Source of the DNA: DATKMK01 sp035541895
GTDB taxonomy: Bacteria; Desulfobacterota; Binatia; HRBIN30; JACQVA1
Direction of reading: 5' to 3'
DNA length: 64,000 nt
Assembly: GCA_035541895.1 (NCBI GenBank)
Contig: DATKMK010000098.1
Coordinates: forward strand, 68,037 to 132,036
The notes under the pieces are model-generated. The model was given only the letters and a program-made list of their open reading frames with translations, did no database searches and was not told where the DNA came from. Of this stretch, positions 8,125-17,434 are shown piece after piece. The position numbers were made by a program, and so were the translations under genes. Numbering within the stretch: position 1 is the stretch's first letter; the number at the start of each line of letters is the position of its first letter.

Positions 8125-8673
8125 TCGCGGCGCTCGCGGCTGGCGAACGGCTGACGCGATCGGCGCCGGTGTTGTCAGGGCATCGCGGAGCCAGATCAAG
8201 CCGGGCACGGTTGCCGCCCATACCAGCGCGAGCGCCGCAACGCTCAGGGTCGGGTGCGGAAACTCGATGACGCCGATGCGCACGGCGCAGTAGTAGCTGA
8301 ACGGACCGCTGATCGCCCCGAGCGCCGTGGCGAGCAGATAGCGGCCGGCGAGCCAACTCATCGAACCATTGAGGGTGCTGGCGAAGATCAACCAGAGCGA
8401 GGTCAACCACGGCGGGCACAACCACGCGCCGGGAGCGCCCACGAACGCAAACACGCCGAGCGCGGCTTGCGACGTGTCGATCACTGATCCGATCGCGCCG
8501 ACGACAAGAATCAACGTCAGTTCGCGACCGCGGTCGGTCTGCTGGACGAGGTGGAGAAGCACGAGGACGGCGACCACAACTGGACCGAATGCCGGCCAGC
8601 CGCGCGCCGCGCCGACGACACACGCGAACCACCCGAGATAGAACGCCGCGAAGTTGATCACGCGCGCCAGCAT
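8113..8673 (-). CDS. DUF2878 family membrane protein
   Basis: A 186-residue hydrophobic protein with about five predicted membrane segments: INFAAFYLGWFACVVGAA, FGPVVVAVLVLLHLV, LTLILVVGAIGSVID, PPWLTSLWLIFASTLNGS and the C-terminal LSVAALALVWAATVPGLI. Length and pattern match DUF2878 proteins, whose function is unknown. In other genomes these often sit with cyclopropane-fatty-acid or lipid genes; here the upstream neighbour 34 bases away is an epimerase-SRPBCC fusion, with which it may be co-transcribed. The start at 8671-8673 was chosen because it begins the first hydrophobic segment; longer in-frame extensions are arginine-rich shadow sequence of the upstream gene. Confidence 0.7.
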   Translation of the reverse strand: MLARVINFAAFYLGWFACVVGAARGWPAFGPVVVAVLVLLHLVQQTDRGRELTLILVVGAIGSVIDTSQAALGVFAFVGAPGAWLCPPWLTSLWLIFASTLNGSMSWLAGRYLLATALGAISGPFSYYCAVRIGVIEFPHPTLSVAALALVWAATVPGLIWLRDALTTPAPIASAVRQPRAPRSPR

Positions 8674-8707
8674 CGACGTGCACCGCTGGAGGTCAGCATC
8701 CGCACAA

Positions 8708-10111
8708 TTATCCGGAACGCAAGCGTGCGGCCAGCGAGGCGTCGTCGCCGAAACGCGCGGCGATTTGGGCGCGACGAAAATCGAAGATCGCCTGAAGGTC
8801 GCGGGTGACCAGCGATCCCGCGACGATGCTGCCCAACGGGGCGAGGGGTAGGGCGTAGCACACACGATCGCGGATGATGGTGCCGTCCGCAAACGGCTCG
8901 AACTCGTGCGTGTGACGCCACAAGGCATACGGGCCGCGCGTTTGGCTGTCGACGAAGGCCCGATTCGGTTCCCAGCGATCGATGCGGCTCTGCCACCGCA
9001 CCGGTAGGCCGTGCAGCCGCAGTTGATGGTCGATCAGCGTGCCCGTTTGCAACGCCGGAGTGCTGACGTGTTTCACGCTGAAGTGGAGAAACGCGGGTGT
9101 GATCTGCTCCAGATTGCGCGCGTCGGCGAAGAACGGGAAGACCTTCTCGGGTGGTTCCGGCACCCACTGCTCGGCTTCGAGACGCTCGGTCAAGTCGCTG
9201 CACAGATCGCGCAGCGCCGCCTGTAGCCTCGGATACTCGTACGTGAAGTCTAGTCGGCGGGCGGCGACTGCTTGAACGCGTTGGCCGGTGAGCAGCATCG
9301 AGGCCATCTCGCCCAGCGCTAGTTGCAAGACCACGCCTGGCACCGGAACGAGCGTGGGCCGGCCGAGCGCGCGGCCGAGTTCGCGAGTGAAGTCCGCGTT
9401 GATGACGGCTTCGGGTGACACGCCGTTGATGATCCCCGAGGCGGCATCGTGCTCGATCGCGAAGCGAAACATCCGGACGAGATCGTGGACATGGATCCAA
9501 CTCATCCACTGCCGGCCGGAACCGAGGCGTCCGCCGAGACCCAGCCGAAACGGGGGAAGCATCTGCCCGAGCGCGCCGCCGTCCGAGCCGAGCACGATGC
9601 CGACTCGAATCACAGCGACACGCAGCCCATGCGCCTCGGCGCGCAACGCTTCCGCTTCCCAGGTGCGACAGACGTCCGCGAGAAAGCCGCTGCCAGGACC
9701 CGAGTCCTCGTCGACGCTGTCGTCGCGCCGATCACCATAGATGCCGATGGCCGACGCCGAAATCAGCGCCCGCGGCCGTTCCGCGGCGGGCAGCGTGGCG
9801 ATCGAGTCGACCAGCAGCCGTGTTCCCACGACACGCGAGTCATGAATCGCCCGCTTGCGTTGCGCGGACCAACGCGCTTCCGCGACCCCTTCGCCCGCTA
9901 AGTGAACGATCACATCGGTGCCCCGCAGTGCGCCCGAGTCGAGTGCGTCGGCGCCGGGCCTCCACGCGAGGGCTTGGCAACGCACCGGCAACACGCGCTT
10001 GGCGCCGGCGACATTGCGAGTGAGCGCGGCGACGGTGTGTCCGCCGTCGATGAGATGGCGAACCAATCGCCGGCCGATGAAGCCGGTGGCGCCCGTGACG
10101 ATGACTTTCAT
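8708..10111 (-). CDS. TIGR01777-type NAD-dependent epimerase fused to an SRPBCC (polyketide cyclase-like) domain
   Basis: 467 residues. The N-terminal 300 or so residues are an atypical SDR of the TIGR01777/YfcH group: Rossmann motif VTGATGFIGRRL (residues 4-15), SASAIGIYGDR and the family's RVGIVLG and PFRLGLGGRLGSG segments. The C-terminal 150 residues are a ligand-binding SRPBCC fold beginning EQWVPEPPEKVFPFFADA and ending PLGSIVAGSLVTRDL...IFDFR. Such fusions are known; separate SRPBCC proteins are also found next to YfcH-like genes. The reaction is not known; a role in lipid or cell-envelope chemistry is plausible because DUF2878 follows it. The ATG at 10109-10111 is the natural start. 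Confidence 0.88.
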   Translation of the reverse strand: MKVIVTGATGFIGRRLVRHLIDGGHTVAALTRNVAGAKRVLPVRCQALAWRPGADALDSGALRGTDVIVHLAGEGVAEARWSAQRKRAIHDSRVVGTRLLVDSIATLPAAERPRALISASAIGIYGDRRDDSVDEDSGPGSGFLADVCRTWEAEALRAEAHGLRVAVIRVGIVLGSDGGALGQMLPPFRLGLGGRLGSGRQWMSWIHVHDLVRMFRFAIEHDAASGIINGVSPEAVINADFTRELGRALGRPTLVPVPGVVLQLALGEMASMLLTGQRVQAVAARRLDFTYEYPRLQAALRDLCSDLTERLEAEQWVPEPPEKVFPFFADARNLEQITPAFLHFSVKHVSTPALQTGTLIDHQLRLHGLPVRWQSRIDRWEPNRAFVDSQTRGPYALWRHTHEFEPFADGTIIRDRVCYALPLAPLGSIVAGSLVTRDLQAIFDFRRAQIAARFGDDASLAARLRSG

Positions 10112-10136
10112 CGATGACTCCGCACGACGATCAAGG

Positions 10137-11420
10137 TTAGCCTGGAATGTCGGCTGGATCGATGCGGCCGGCGGCGATGGCGCGTGCGAGCCAACGACCG
10201 GACCGTTTCACTTCGCGAGCAAGGCTGACCGGGTCGAACCCGATCAACCCGAATCGCGCGTCGCCGAACCCGTGATGCCACTCGTAGTTATCGACGGCTG
10301 TCCAGTGGAAGTAGCCGCGAACATCGACGCCGGCGGTGCGGGCGTGCAGGGCGGCGGCCAGATGCGCCGCGACGTAGCGAATGCGAAAGGTCTCGTCGAT
10401 GGTCGGGCATCCGTTCTCGGTGACGATGATCGGCACACCGGGAAGCGTTGCCGCGATGCGCTGCAAGCCGTGGGACATTTGTTCGGGACACACGCACCGC
10501 CCCATCGCGTCGATCGGCGCGTCAGGCTGATCGGCGTACGAGTGCACGCCGCTCGCTCCGATCGATGACGCCGAGTAGTAGTTGAATCCATACATGTCGA
10601 CGGCGCCGCGCAAATTGGGAATCGTCTCGGGATCGCGCGACGGCAGGTCGACGACGCCGGTGGCGAGGCCGTGCAGGAGTGCGTGGTGGTACCAGTCGTC
10701 GAACCGTTTTGCCGCGGGTGCCGCCGATTCATCCTCTGGAATCAGCGGCAGATAGACCTCGATTGTCGCGACGGTCGCGTCGGCCACGGTTTCGTGGAGG
10801 ATGGCGTAGGCGCGCGCATGCAATTCGAGAACATGCCGCGCCACCTCGAACGCGATCAGCGGATCGCGCACGTATGGTGGGTTCTCGCCGAGGAAGTAGG
10901 ACGCGAGGACGTACACCATCGATTCGTTCTGCGTGTGGAAATGTCGGGCGTGGCCGGCGAGTGCACCGGCCGCGTGCTCGACGTAGCGCGCGTACGCGTC
11001 GCGATTGACCGGATTGCGAAAGCCGTCGGATTGCGCGACCCACTGCGGCAGGGTGAAGTGAAAGAGGTTCACCCACGGCGTCAGCCCCGCGGCCGTGGCG
11101 GCGTCGCAGATCGCGCGGTAGTGATCGAGCGCGGCGACGTCGAAATGTCCGCGGTCGGGTTCAACCCGGCTCCACTCGATCGACAGGCGATAGTGACGGA
11201 TGCCGAGTGCAGCGACCAGCTTGAAATCTTCAGCATAGCGATCCCAAAACCCATTGCCCGGATTCTTCGGCACGCGACCAGCCTGCGCCGCCGCGACCCA
11301 GTCGTTGGCCACGTCGCCGCCTTCGGATTGGAATGCGGACGAAGCGACACCCCACAAAAAATCCGGCGGAATCGCCACCGGCTCGCGCGGCAAGAGGGGT
11401 TTCCAGGAAGCGTTGTCCAT
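10137..11420 (-). CDS. Glycoside hydrolase family 1 (beta-glucosidase-like)
   Basis: 427 residues, slightly short for GH1 (usually 440-480), cytoplasmic with no signal peptide. Visible family features are FLWGVASSAFQSEG at the N-terminus, RLSIEWSR, NLFHFTLPQW (His121), the acid/base Glu166 and the nucleophile Glu335 in IIVTENG. The acid/base motif is TQNES instead of the usual T(F/L)NEP, so the proline after the glutamate is replaced by serine. Substrate sugar cannot be predicted. The gene lies 25 bases upstream of the epimerase fusion on the same strand, and a 4-alpha-glucanotransferase is close by on the other strand, suggesting oligosaccharide turnover. Confidence 0.9.
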   Translation of the reverse strand: MDNASWKPLLPREPVAIPPDFLWGVASSAFQSEGGDVANDWVAAAQAGRVPKNPGNGFWDRYAEDFKLVAALGIRHYRLSIEWSRVEPDRGHFDVAALDHYRAICDAATAAGLTPWVNLFHFTLPQWVAQSDGFRNPVNRDAYARYVEHAAGALAGHARHFHTQNESMVYVLASYFLGENPPYVRDPLIAFEVARHVLELHARAYAILHETVADATVATIEVYLPLIPEDESAAPAAKRFDDWYHHALLHGLATGVVDLPSRDPETIPNLRGAVDMYGFNYYSASSIGASGVHSYADQPDAPIDAMGRCVCPEQMSHGLQRIAATLPGVPIIVTENGCPTIDETFRIRYVAAHLAAALHARTAGVDVRGYFHWTAVDNYEWHHGFGDARFGLIGFDPVSLAREVKRSGRWLARAIAAGRIDPADIPG

Positions 11421-11444
11421 CAGAGAGAGTGGATCGCGATCCGA

Positions 11445-11834
11445 TCACGCGACGAGCAGGGCTGCGATCACCAGCGCCAAGCCGGCGACATAGGTTCCGA
11501 GGGCGCCGACGAAGCGCAGCGGGTACGGCTGGGCCAAGGTCGAACACAAGATCATGCCGGCGGCGTGGCAGTAGCGGAAGAACGTCGCGGCACCGAACGT
11601 CCACACCATCCAGGTCGACGGCTGCCGCGCGCCGATGACGATGAACAGCACCGCCATCATCGGCGCATATTCGGTCGCGTTGCCGTGCGCCCGCACGAGT
11701 TTGTAGAGGCGGTCCGCCGGATCGGTGGTGTAGCCGATGTTGGTGCCGGTGGAACCGCGTATCAAGGAAACAGCCAGGCCGAGGCCGAACACAAGCAAAC
11801 CGAGCAGAGCGGTACAGATGATGGCAACCGTCAT
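11445..11834 (-). CDS. MAPEG-family membrane protein
   Basis: 129 residues with four membrane segments: IICTALLGLLVFGLGLAVSL, the MMAVLFIVIGA region, VWTFGAATFFRYCHAAGMIL and FVGALGTYVAGLALVIAALL. MAPEG features include the segment with RAHGNATEYAP, equivalent to the glutathione-binding RxxNxxE loop of microsomal glutathione transferases. Bacterial members are poorly characterised; glutathione-dependent detoxification or peroxide reduction is possible. The ATG at 11832-11834 has a strong GGAGG ribosome binding site 7 bases away. It precedes the GH1 gene by 24 bases on the same strand. Confidence 0.8.
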   Translation of the reverse strand: MTVAIICTALLGLLVFGLGLAVSLIRGSTGTNIGYTTDPADRLYKLVRAHGNATEYAPMMAVLFIVIGARQPSTWMVWTFGAATFFRYCHAAGMILCSTLAQPYPLRFVGALGTYVAGLALVIAALLVA

Positions 11835-11949
11835 GGTGTGACCTCCATGTGCGCTGGTGCGCCGTGTGTAGCGAAGGGCTGACGCAATTGAAAGCGCAGG
11901 GATGGCATCTTGACCGGTGCACCCGCGCCACATACGGTCCGCGCGCACC

Positions 11950-13479
11950 ATGTCGCGCCCCTCACCGCATGATCGCTGCGCCGGCTTGATGGTGCCGCTG
12001 TTTTCGCTGCGCAGCGAGTACGACGTAGGAATCGGCGAAATTCTCGACCTCATTCCGCTCGCCCGATGGGCCGCGCGCGTGGGTCAGCGCGTCATCCAAC
12101 TGTTGCCAATCAATGAGACGGCGCCCGGCGAGGCCAGCCCCTACAACGCCATGAGCGCGTTTGCGATCGATCCGGTCTACATCAGCCTGCGCGCCGTGCC
12201 GGACGCCGGATCAATCTCGCCGATGCCGGCCGACGGCGAGCGACTGCCCCGAGAAGCCATCCGCAGCGCTAAGATGCTGGCATTGGCGGCGGCGTTCGAA
12301 TCGTTCCAACGCCGCCCACGCGATGAGCCACTGGCAGCATTCCGCGCCTTCGTTGAAGCCAATCGCGATTGGCTGGATGACTATGCGCTGTTCCACGCGA
12401 TCAAGGAAGCCCGCGACTTCGCGCCGTGGGACACGTGGCCGATGCGGCTACGCGATCGCGATCGTGCGGCATTGCGAAGGGCAGCCCGACGGTTCGCGTC
12501 CCGGATCGAGTTTCTGCGCTACGTGCAATGGATCGCGGCGCTGCAGTGGGCGGAAGTGCGCCGCGCCGCAGCGGCAGTCGGTGCGTGGCTCAAAGGCGAT
12601 CTGCCGTTCGTTCTCGGCCGTGACAGTGCCGACGTGTGGACGCGGCAGGATGAGTTCGACCCGCGCTACTCGGTCGGGGCACCGCCCGACGAATTCAGCG
12701 CCACGGGGCAGTCGTGGAACCTGCCGATGTACGAGTGGCCGCGCGTGCGTGCGTCGGACTTCGCCTGGTGGCGCCGCCGCGCACACCATGGGTCGACACT
12801 GTACGATCTGTTCCGTATCGACCACATCATCGGCTTCTTTCGCACTTGGGCGATGCCGGTCGATGCCGCCGACGCGCCTCGTTTCGTTCCGGGCGATGAA
12901 GCGGCGCAACGTGCGCAAGGCGAAGCCTTCCTCCGCGCGATCGGCGAGGCCGCCGGCGAGGCGCTGCCGATGGCGGAAGACCTCGGCACCGTCCCGCAAT
13001 GGGTTCGCGCGGTGCTGCACGCCTTCGGGGTGCCGGGGTACAAGGTCTTTCGTTGGGAGCGCGATGACCACGAGTATCGCGATCCGCGACGGTTCGATCC
13101 GTTGTCGGTGGTGACCACCGGCACCCACGACACGGACACGCTGGTCGAGTGGTGGTTTGGTCTGTCGCCAACGGAGCGACGCAACGCGCTCCGCGTGCTC
13201 GACCTCGGAGCGGACGCGAGCGAACCGGTGTTGTCGCGACCGCTGCGCGAGCAGATGCTGGCGCGACTCTACGACGCCGGCTCGGCGTGGATCATCTTGC
13301 CAATACAGGACGTATTCGGCTGGACGGGACGTATCAATGTGCCGGCGACGCCGAGCGCGCAGAACTGGAACTGGCGCATGCCGGTTGCGGTGGATCGGCT
13401 CGATGCGGATCCCGTCATCCGCGAGTTGACGGCGTGGCTGCGGCCGGCGGCGGTCGCGAGCGCCCGCCTGCACGAGTGA
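11950..13479 (+). CDS. malQ: 4-alpha-glucanotransferase (amylomaltase, GH77)
   Basis: About 509 residues, the normal length of the short bacterial MalQ type. GH77 features are LFSLRSEYDVGIGEI, QLLPINET near the N-terminus, FRIDHIIGFFRTW with the nucleophile Asp, AEDLGTVP with the acid/base Glu and GTHDTDTLVEWW with the transition-state Asp. It transfers alpha-1,4-glucan chains between maltodextrins and works in glycogen or maltodextrin metabolism in the cytoplasm. The start is uncertain: ATG 11950 is chosen, but a GTG at 11917 and an ATG at 11989 are possible and none has a clear ribosome binding site. It is divergent from the MAPEG gene. Confidence 0.93.
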   Translation: MSRPSPHDRCAGLMVPLFSLRSEYDVGIGEILDLIPLARWAARVGQRVIQLLPINETAPGEASPYNAMSAFAIDPVYISLRAVPDAGSISPMPADGERLPREAIRSAKMLALAAAFESFQRRPRDEPLAAFRAFVEANRDWLDDYALFHAIKEARDFAPWDTWPMRLRDRDRAALRRAARRFASRIEFLRYVQWIAALQWAEVRRAAAAVGAWLKGDLPFVLGRDSADVWTRQDEFDPRYSVGAPPDEFSATGQSWNLPMYEWPRVRASDFAWWRRRAHHGSTLYDLFRIDHIIGFFRTWAMPVDAADAPRFVPGDEAAQRAQGEAFLRAIGEAAGEALPMAEDLGTVPQWVRAVLHAFGVPGYKVFRWERDDHEYRDPRRFDPLSVVTTGTHDTDTLVEWWFGLSPTERRNALRVLDLGADASEPVLSRPLREQMLARLYDAGSAWIILPIQDVFGWTGRINVPATPSAQNWNWRMPVAVDRLDADPVIRELTAWLRPAAVASARLHE

Positions 13480-13491
13480 ACCACAGTGCGA

Positions 13492-14259
13492 TCAAAACGT
13501 GTCGGGTCGAAGCAGCGCGTCGGTTCCGCCGTCGACGAAGAGAACACTCCCGCAACAGAACGAAGCCTCATCGCTGAGGAGAAACACGATCGCCGCCGCG
13601 ATGTCATCCGGATCGCCGAAGCCGCCGGTGGGAATCGGAAAGTTGCGAATCGCCGGCCCGAACACCGGATGATCCAGGCCACCTTGCAGCAGCGGTGTGC
13701 TGACGGCGCCGGGCGCCACCGCGTTTAGTCGAATGCCGGCGCCCGCCCACTCCGGCGTCGGCGCCATGCGACGCACCCAGCGCGCCAAGGCGAGCTTGGA
13801 GCCGCCGTAGACGCGCGCGCTGTCGAGTGTCGCCGCAAGCGCGCGCGCGTCGGTTTCGTTGCCGGCGAGACACGCGGCCACCATCGGCGTCTCGGCGCCG
13901 GGCAATGTCGCGGAGTTGGACGAGACCGCGACGGCTGCCGCGGGCGTGGCCGCGGCCAGCGCCTCGCGCAGTCCGGCGAGGAGCGTGTGCGCGCCGAAGT
14001 AGTTCACCGAGACGATCAGCGAACAGTTCTCGACCTGCGGTCCGACGCCGGCGCAGACGACCAGGCCGTCAAGGCTGCCGCTGCTGACGCGCAGCACGCC
14101 GGCGATCGCGGCGGCGCGGCCCGCAGGTGTGGCGAGGTTGGCCACCACTTCCGCGTTGGCGAGATCGACACCGATCACGTCGTTGCCGGCTTCCTCCAGA
14201 CGCGCGCGGGTCGCGGCGCCGATGCCCGATGCCGATCCGGTGATTGCGATGACTCCCAT
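13492..14259 (-). CDS. Short-chain dehydrogenase/reductase, 3-alpha-hydroxysteroid-dehydrogenase-like
   Basis: 255 residues of the classical SDR fold: cofactor motif GSASGIG at 8-14, CAG near residue 70 replacing the usual NAG, the catalytic Tyr151 and Lys155 in YGGSK and VDGG near the C-terminus. The CAGVGPQ segment and overall layout resemble Comamonas 3-alpha-hydroxysteroid dehydrogenase/carbonyl reductase. An oxidoreductase for hydroxysteroids or similar alcohols is likely. The gene is convergent with malQ (12-base gap) and lies downstream of metXW on the same strand with a 33-base gap. Confidence 0.82.
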   Translation of the reverse strand: MGVIAITGSASGIGAATRARLEEAGNDVIGVDLANAEVVANLATPAGRAAAIAGVLRVSSGSLDGLVVCAGVGPQVENCSLIVSVNYFGAHTLLAGLREALAAATPAAAVAVSSNSATLPGAETPMVAACLAGNETDARALAATLDSARVYGGSKLALARWVRRMAPTPEWAGAGIRLNAVAPGAVSTPLLQGGLDHPVFGPAIRNFPIPTGGFGDPDDIAAAIVFLLSDEASFCCGSVLFVDGGTDALLRPDTF

Positions 14260-14292
14260 GACGTTCCTTTCCGTTGCCGTCGACGGATGGAC

Positions 14293-16113
14293 CTATCGAC
14301 TCAAAACGAAGATCGCGACATCCGCATTCCAATTGGGATTGTCGACGATCCACCGGCCGGTCGCGCTGTCCAGATAGAGTTGGCGATGCCGCCGGATGCC
14401 CTTGCGTTCGCAGAAATCTTCGAAGTCGGCGATCGAGGGGAAGCGACGGTTGGGCGTGTTGAACCATTCGAAATGGTACGGCCCCTCGGCCTTGGGCGAG
14501 CGGCCCTGCTGGTACAGCATCGCGCGCAGCTTGTGGTAGGCGAAGTTGGGAAAGCTAACGACGCACGAGCGACCGACCCGCAACATCTCGTCGATGATCC
14601 CTTCGGTGTCGATCACCGACTGTAACGTTTGCGACAGCACGACGACATCGAACTGATCGGACACGAAGGACGACAGGCCGCGCTCCAAGTCGCCTTGCAC
14701 CACGACGAGCCCCGATTCGGTGCAGGCCAGCACCGCGCGCTCGTCGAGTTCGACGCCGACCAGTCGGCTATGGCCGCGCTCGCGCAAGCGCGACAGCAGC
14801 GCGCCGGTGCCGCAGCCGAGGTCCAACACGCTCGCGCCGCGCGGAATCAGCTCGAGGATCATCTCGTAGTCGAGGCGTCGATCGTGGAAGATGCTGGTCG
14901 GCTCGTCGATGGCGGCGACGCTGCGCGCGCCGGTCGATGCATCGGCCGGCATCGGCTCGCCGAGATGGTTGAGAAAGGCACGCACCATGCCGCCGTAGAT
15001 CGACAGCTTTTCCTCCAAAAGGAACGAGTCGTGGCCGCCGGAGGTCTCGACGTTACAGTAGGTCACGGAGCGTTCGGCGCCGAGCAGGGCATCGACGATC
15101 TGCCGGCTCTGCTCGGGCGGGAAGAGCCAATCGCTGGCATAGCTGATCACGAGCCAGCGGCAGCGGCTGCGCGCGAACGTCGCGCGGAGATCGGCCGGCG
15201 TGTCGCCGAGATCGAAGAGATCCATCGCCATCGAGAGGGTGACGTAGCTGTTGGCATCGAAGCGCTCGACGAACTTGTGCCCCTGATACGCGAGATAGGA
15301 GCCGACGGAAAACTTCTTCTCGAAGAACGTCGGCACATCACGCGGACGCAAGCGACTCGCGTCGAACTTCGCGGTCATCGCTTCGCGCGAGAGGTAGGTG
15401 ACGTGCGCGAGCATGCGCGCGAGCGCCAACCCGACTGCGGGACCGGCACCCCGCTCGTAATACTGGCCGCCGTGAAAGTCCGGGTCGTGCAGGATCGCGT
15501 TGCGGCCGACGACGTCGAAGGCGAGCGCTTGACTGGTCAGGCGCGCCGACGTCGCGAGCGCGATGCACCCGCGGACGCGGTCGGGATGGCGAATTGCCCA
15601 CGTCGTTGCTTGGTGGCCGCCGAGGGAGCCGCCGACGACGGCGCGCAGCGCGGCGACGCCGAGATGGTCCACCAGCCGCCGTTGCACGTCGACCATGTCG
15701 CCGACGGTGATGGTCGGAAAGTCGGCGCCGTAGGGTCGTCCGGTGCGCGGGTTGATACTGTTGGGTCCGGTCGTGCCGCGACAGCCGCCCAGAATGTTGG
15801 GGCAGATGACGAAGTAGCGATCGGTGTCGATCGATTTGCCCGGACCGACCACGATGTCCCACCAGCCCGGATCGTCGGCATCGTCGTGGCGCGCGACGTG
15901 GGAGTCGCCGCTGATCGCGTGACAGACCAACACCGCGTTGTCGCCGCGCGCATTCAAGCTGCCGTAGGTTTCGTACGTCACGCACACCTCAGCGAGCTCG
16001 CCGCCGAGTTCGAGCGTCAGCGGTTCGGCGAAGGTGACGGTCTTGGCGAACCGCAGCGATGCAGCGCTGCGGGTGCTGTCGCTGCTGTCAAAGGGCGGAT
16101 CGACCATACGCAC
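14293..16113 (-). CDS. metX: Fused homoserine O-acyltransferase (MetX) and MetW methyltransferase-like protein
   Basis: 606 residues with two complete domains. Residues about 20-385 are MetX, an alpha/beta-hydrolase that acylates homoserine in methionine synthesis: CHAISGDSHV, PNILGGCRGTTGP, nucleophile Ser163 in GGSLGGHQ, Asp328 in YASDWLFP and His361 in SGGHDSF. After a linker (about 386-410), residues 412-606 are MetW, a SAM-binding fold with VLDLGCGTG (429-437), VVLSQTLQ and the MetW-typical RRFPSIADFEDFCE. In most bacteria these are adjacent separate genes (metX-metW). No stop or frameshift separates them here. The acetyl or succinyl preference cannot be read directly; the partner MetY argues for O-acetylhomoserine. 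Confidence 0.93.
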   Translation of the reverse strand: MRMVDPPFDSSDSTRSAASLRFAKTVTFAEPLTLELGGELAEVCVTYETYGSLNARGDNAVLVCHAISGDSHVARHDDADDPGWWDIVVGPGKSIDTDRYFVICPNILGGCRGTTGPNSINPRTGRPYGADFPTITVGDMVDVQRRLVDHLGVAALRAVVGGSLGGHQATTWAIRHPDRVRGCIALATSARLTSQALAFDVVGRNAILHDPDFHGGQYYERGAGPAVGLALARMLAHVTYLSREAMTAKFDASRLRPRDVPTFFEKKFSVGSYLAYQGHKFVERFDANSYVTLSMAMDLFDLGDTPADLRATFARSRCRWLVISYASDWLFPPEQSRQIVDALLGAERSVTYCNVETSGGHDSFLLEEKLSIYGGMVRAFLNHLGEPMPADASTGARSVAAIDEPTSIFHDRRLDYEMILELIPRGASVLDLGCGTGALLSRLRERGHSRLVGVELDERAVLACTESGLVVVQGDLERGLSSFVSDQFDVVVLSQTLQSVIDTEGIIDEMLRVGRSCVVSFPNFAYHKLRAMLYQQGRSPKAEGPYHFEWFNTPNRRFPSIADFEDFCERKGIRRHRQLYLDSATGRWIVDNPNWNADVAIFVLSR

Positions 16114-16126
16114 GGTCGCTGCGTGG

Positions 16127-17434
16127 TCAGCGCTGCGATGCGCGGAGGGCTTGGTCGATATCGGCGATGATGTCGCGCTCGTCCTCGATCCCGATCGACA
16201 GCCGCACGTATTCCGGGCTGACGCCGGTCTCGCGCTGCTCGGCTTCGGTGAGCTGCGAGTGCGTCGTCGACGCCGGGTGAATCACCAGCGTTTTCGCGTC
16301 GCCGATGTTCGCCAGGTGGCTGGCGAGCTTGACCGCGTTGATGAACTTGATCCCGGCCTCGCGGCCGCCTTTGATGCCAAAGCCGACGACCGCCCCGTGC
16401 CCATTCGGGAGATAGCGCGTGGCGCGGTCGTGATCGGGATGGCTCGGCAGGCCGGGGTAGTTCACCCACTCGACGGCGGCATGCTTTTCGAGGAAGCGCG
16501 CCACCGCAAGGGCGTTGCCGCAATGGCGTGCCATCCGCAAATGCAGGGTTTCGAGACCGAGCAAGAACAAGAACGCTGCGAACGGGCTCATGCAGGCGCC
16601 GGTGTCGCGCAGCCAATGCGTGCGGATGTGAAGAATGTACGCGATGTTGCCGATCGGCCGCAGCGCTTCCTCGAACACCACGCCGTGATAGGCGGGATCG
16701 GGGGCGCAGAACTCGGGCCACTTCTGCGGATTTTTCGCCCAGGGGAACTTGCCGCTGTCGACGATCACGCCGCCGATGTGCGCGCCGTGGCCGCCGATGA
16801 ACTTGGTCGTCGAGTAAATGACGACGTCGATGCCGTGCTCGATCGGTCGCAGCAGCATCGGCGTCAGCACCGTGCTGTCGCACAGCACCGGCAGATCGAG
16901 CGCGTGCGCCGCGTCTGCGAGGCGGCGGAAGTCGGGCACATCGTTCTTCGGATTGCCGAGGCTTTCGAGGTAGACGCAACGCGTGTTGGCGTCGGCGAGT
17001 TCGGCGATCTTCTCGGGATGGTGCGGATCGAAGAATCGGACCTCGATGCCGAGCTTCCGCAGGGTCTGGGTGAACAGCGTCCAGGTTCCGCCGTAGAGAC
17101 TGGTGGCGGAGATGAAGTTCTGCCCGCTGTGACAGATCGTCAGGATGGCCGCCGTAATCGCCGCCTGACCCGATGCGAACGCGAGTGCCGCGGCGCCGCC
17201 GTCGAGCGCCGCCAAGCGCTTCTCGAGCACGTCGTTGGTCGGGTTCATCAACCGCGAGTAAATGTTTCCGAATTCCTTGAGCGCGAACAGGTTGGCGGCG
17301 TGATCGGTGTCGGTGAACACGTACGATGTCGTGGCGTAGATCGGAACGGCGCGCGCGCCGGTGGCGTCGACCGTCTGGCCGGCGTGCACCGCCAACGTGC
17401 CGAGTCCGGGTGATGGGGTGGTGTCGGTACTCAT
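16127..17434 (-). CDS. metY: O-acetylhomoserine aminocarboxypropyltransferase (homocysteine synthase)
   Basis: 435 residues of the Cys/Met-metabolism PLP enzyme family. It makes homocysteine from O-acetylhomoserine and sulfide. Landmarks are the N-terminal TLAVHAGQ, PIYATTSYVF, SRLMNPT, the PLP lysine Lys211 in YSTTKFIGGHG and the C-terminal STTHSQL segment typical of O-acylhomoserine sulfhydrylases. The ATG at 17432-17434 has GAGGAG 7 bases upstream. metXW begins 13 bases after its stop, so metY-metXW form an operon for direct sulfhydrylation, with MetXW providing the activated homoserine. Confidence 0.95.
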   Translation of the reverse strand: MSTDTTPSPGLGTLAVHAGQTVDATGARAVPIYATTSYVFTDTDHAANLFALKEFGNIYSRLMNPTNDVLEKRLAALDGGAAALAFASGQAAITAAILTICHSGQNFISATSLYGGTWTLFTQTLRKLGIEVRFFDPHHPEKIAELADANTRCVYLESLGNPKNDVPDFRRLADAAHALDLPVLCDSTVLTPMLLRPIEHGIDVVIYSTTKFIGGHGAHIGGVIVDSGKFPWAKNPQKWPEFCAPDPAYHGVVFEEALRPIGNIAYILHIRTHWLRDTGACMSPFAAFLFLLGLETLHLRMARHCGNALAVARFLEKHAAVEWVNYPGLPSHPDHDRATRYLPNGHGAVVGFGIKGGREAGIKFINAVKLASHLANIGDAKTLVIHPASTTHSQLTEAEQRETGVSPEYVRLSIGIEDERDIIADIDQALRASQR

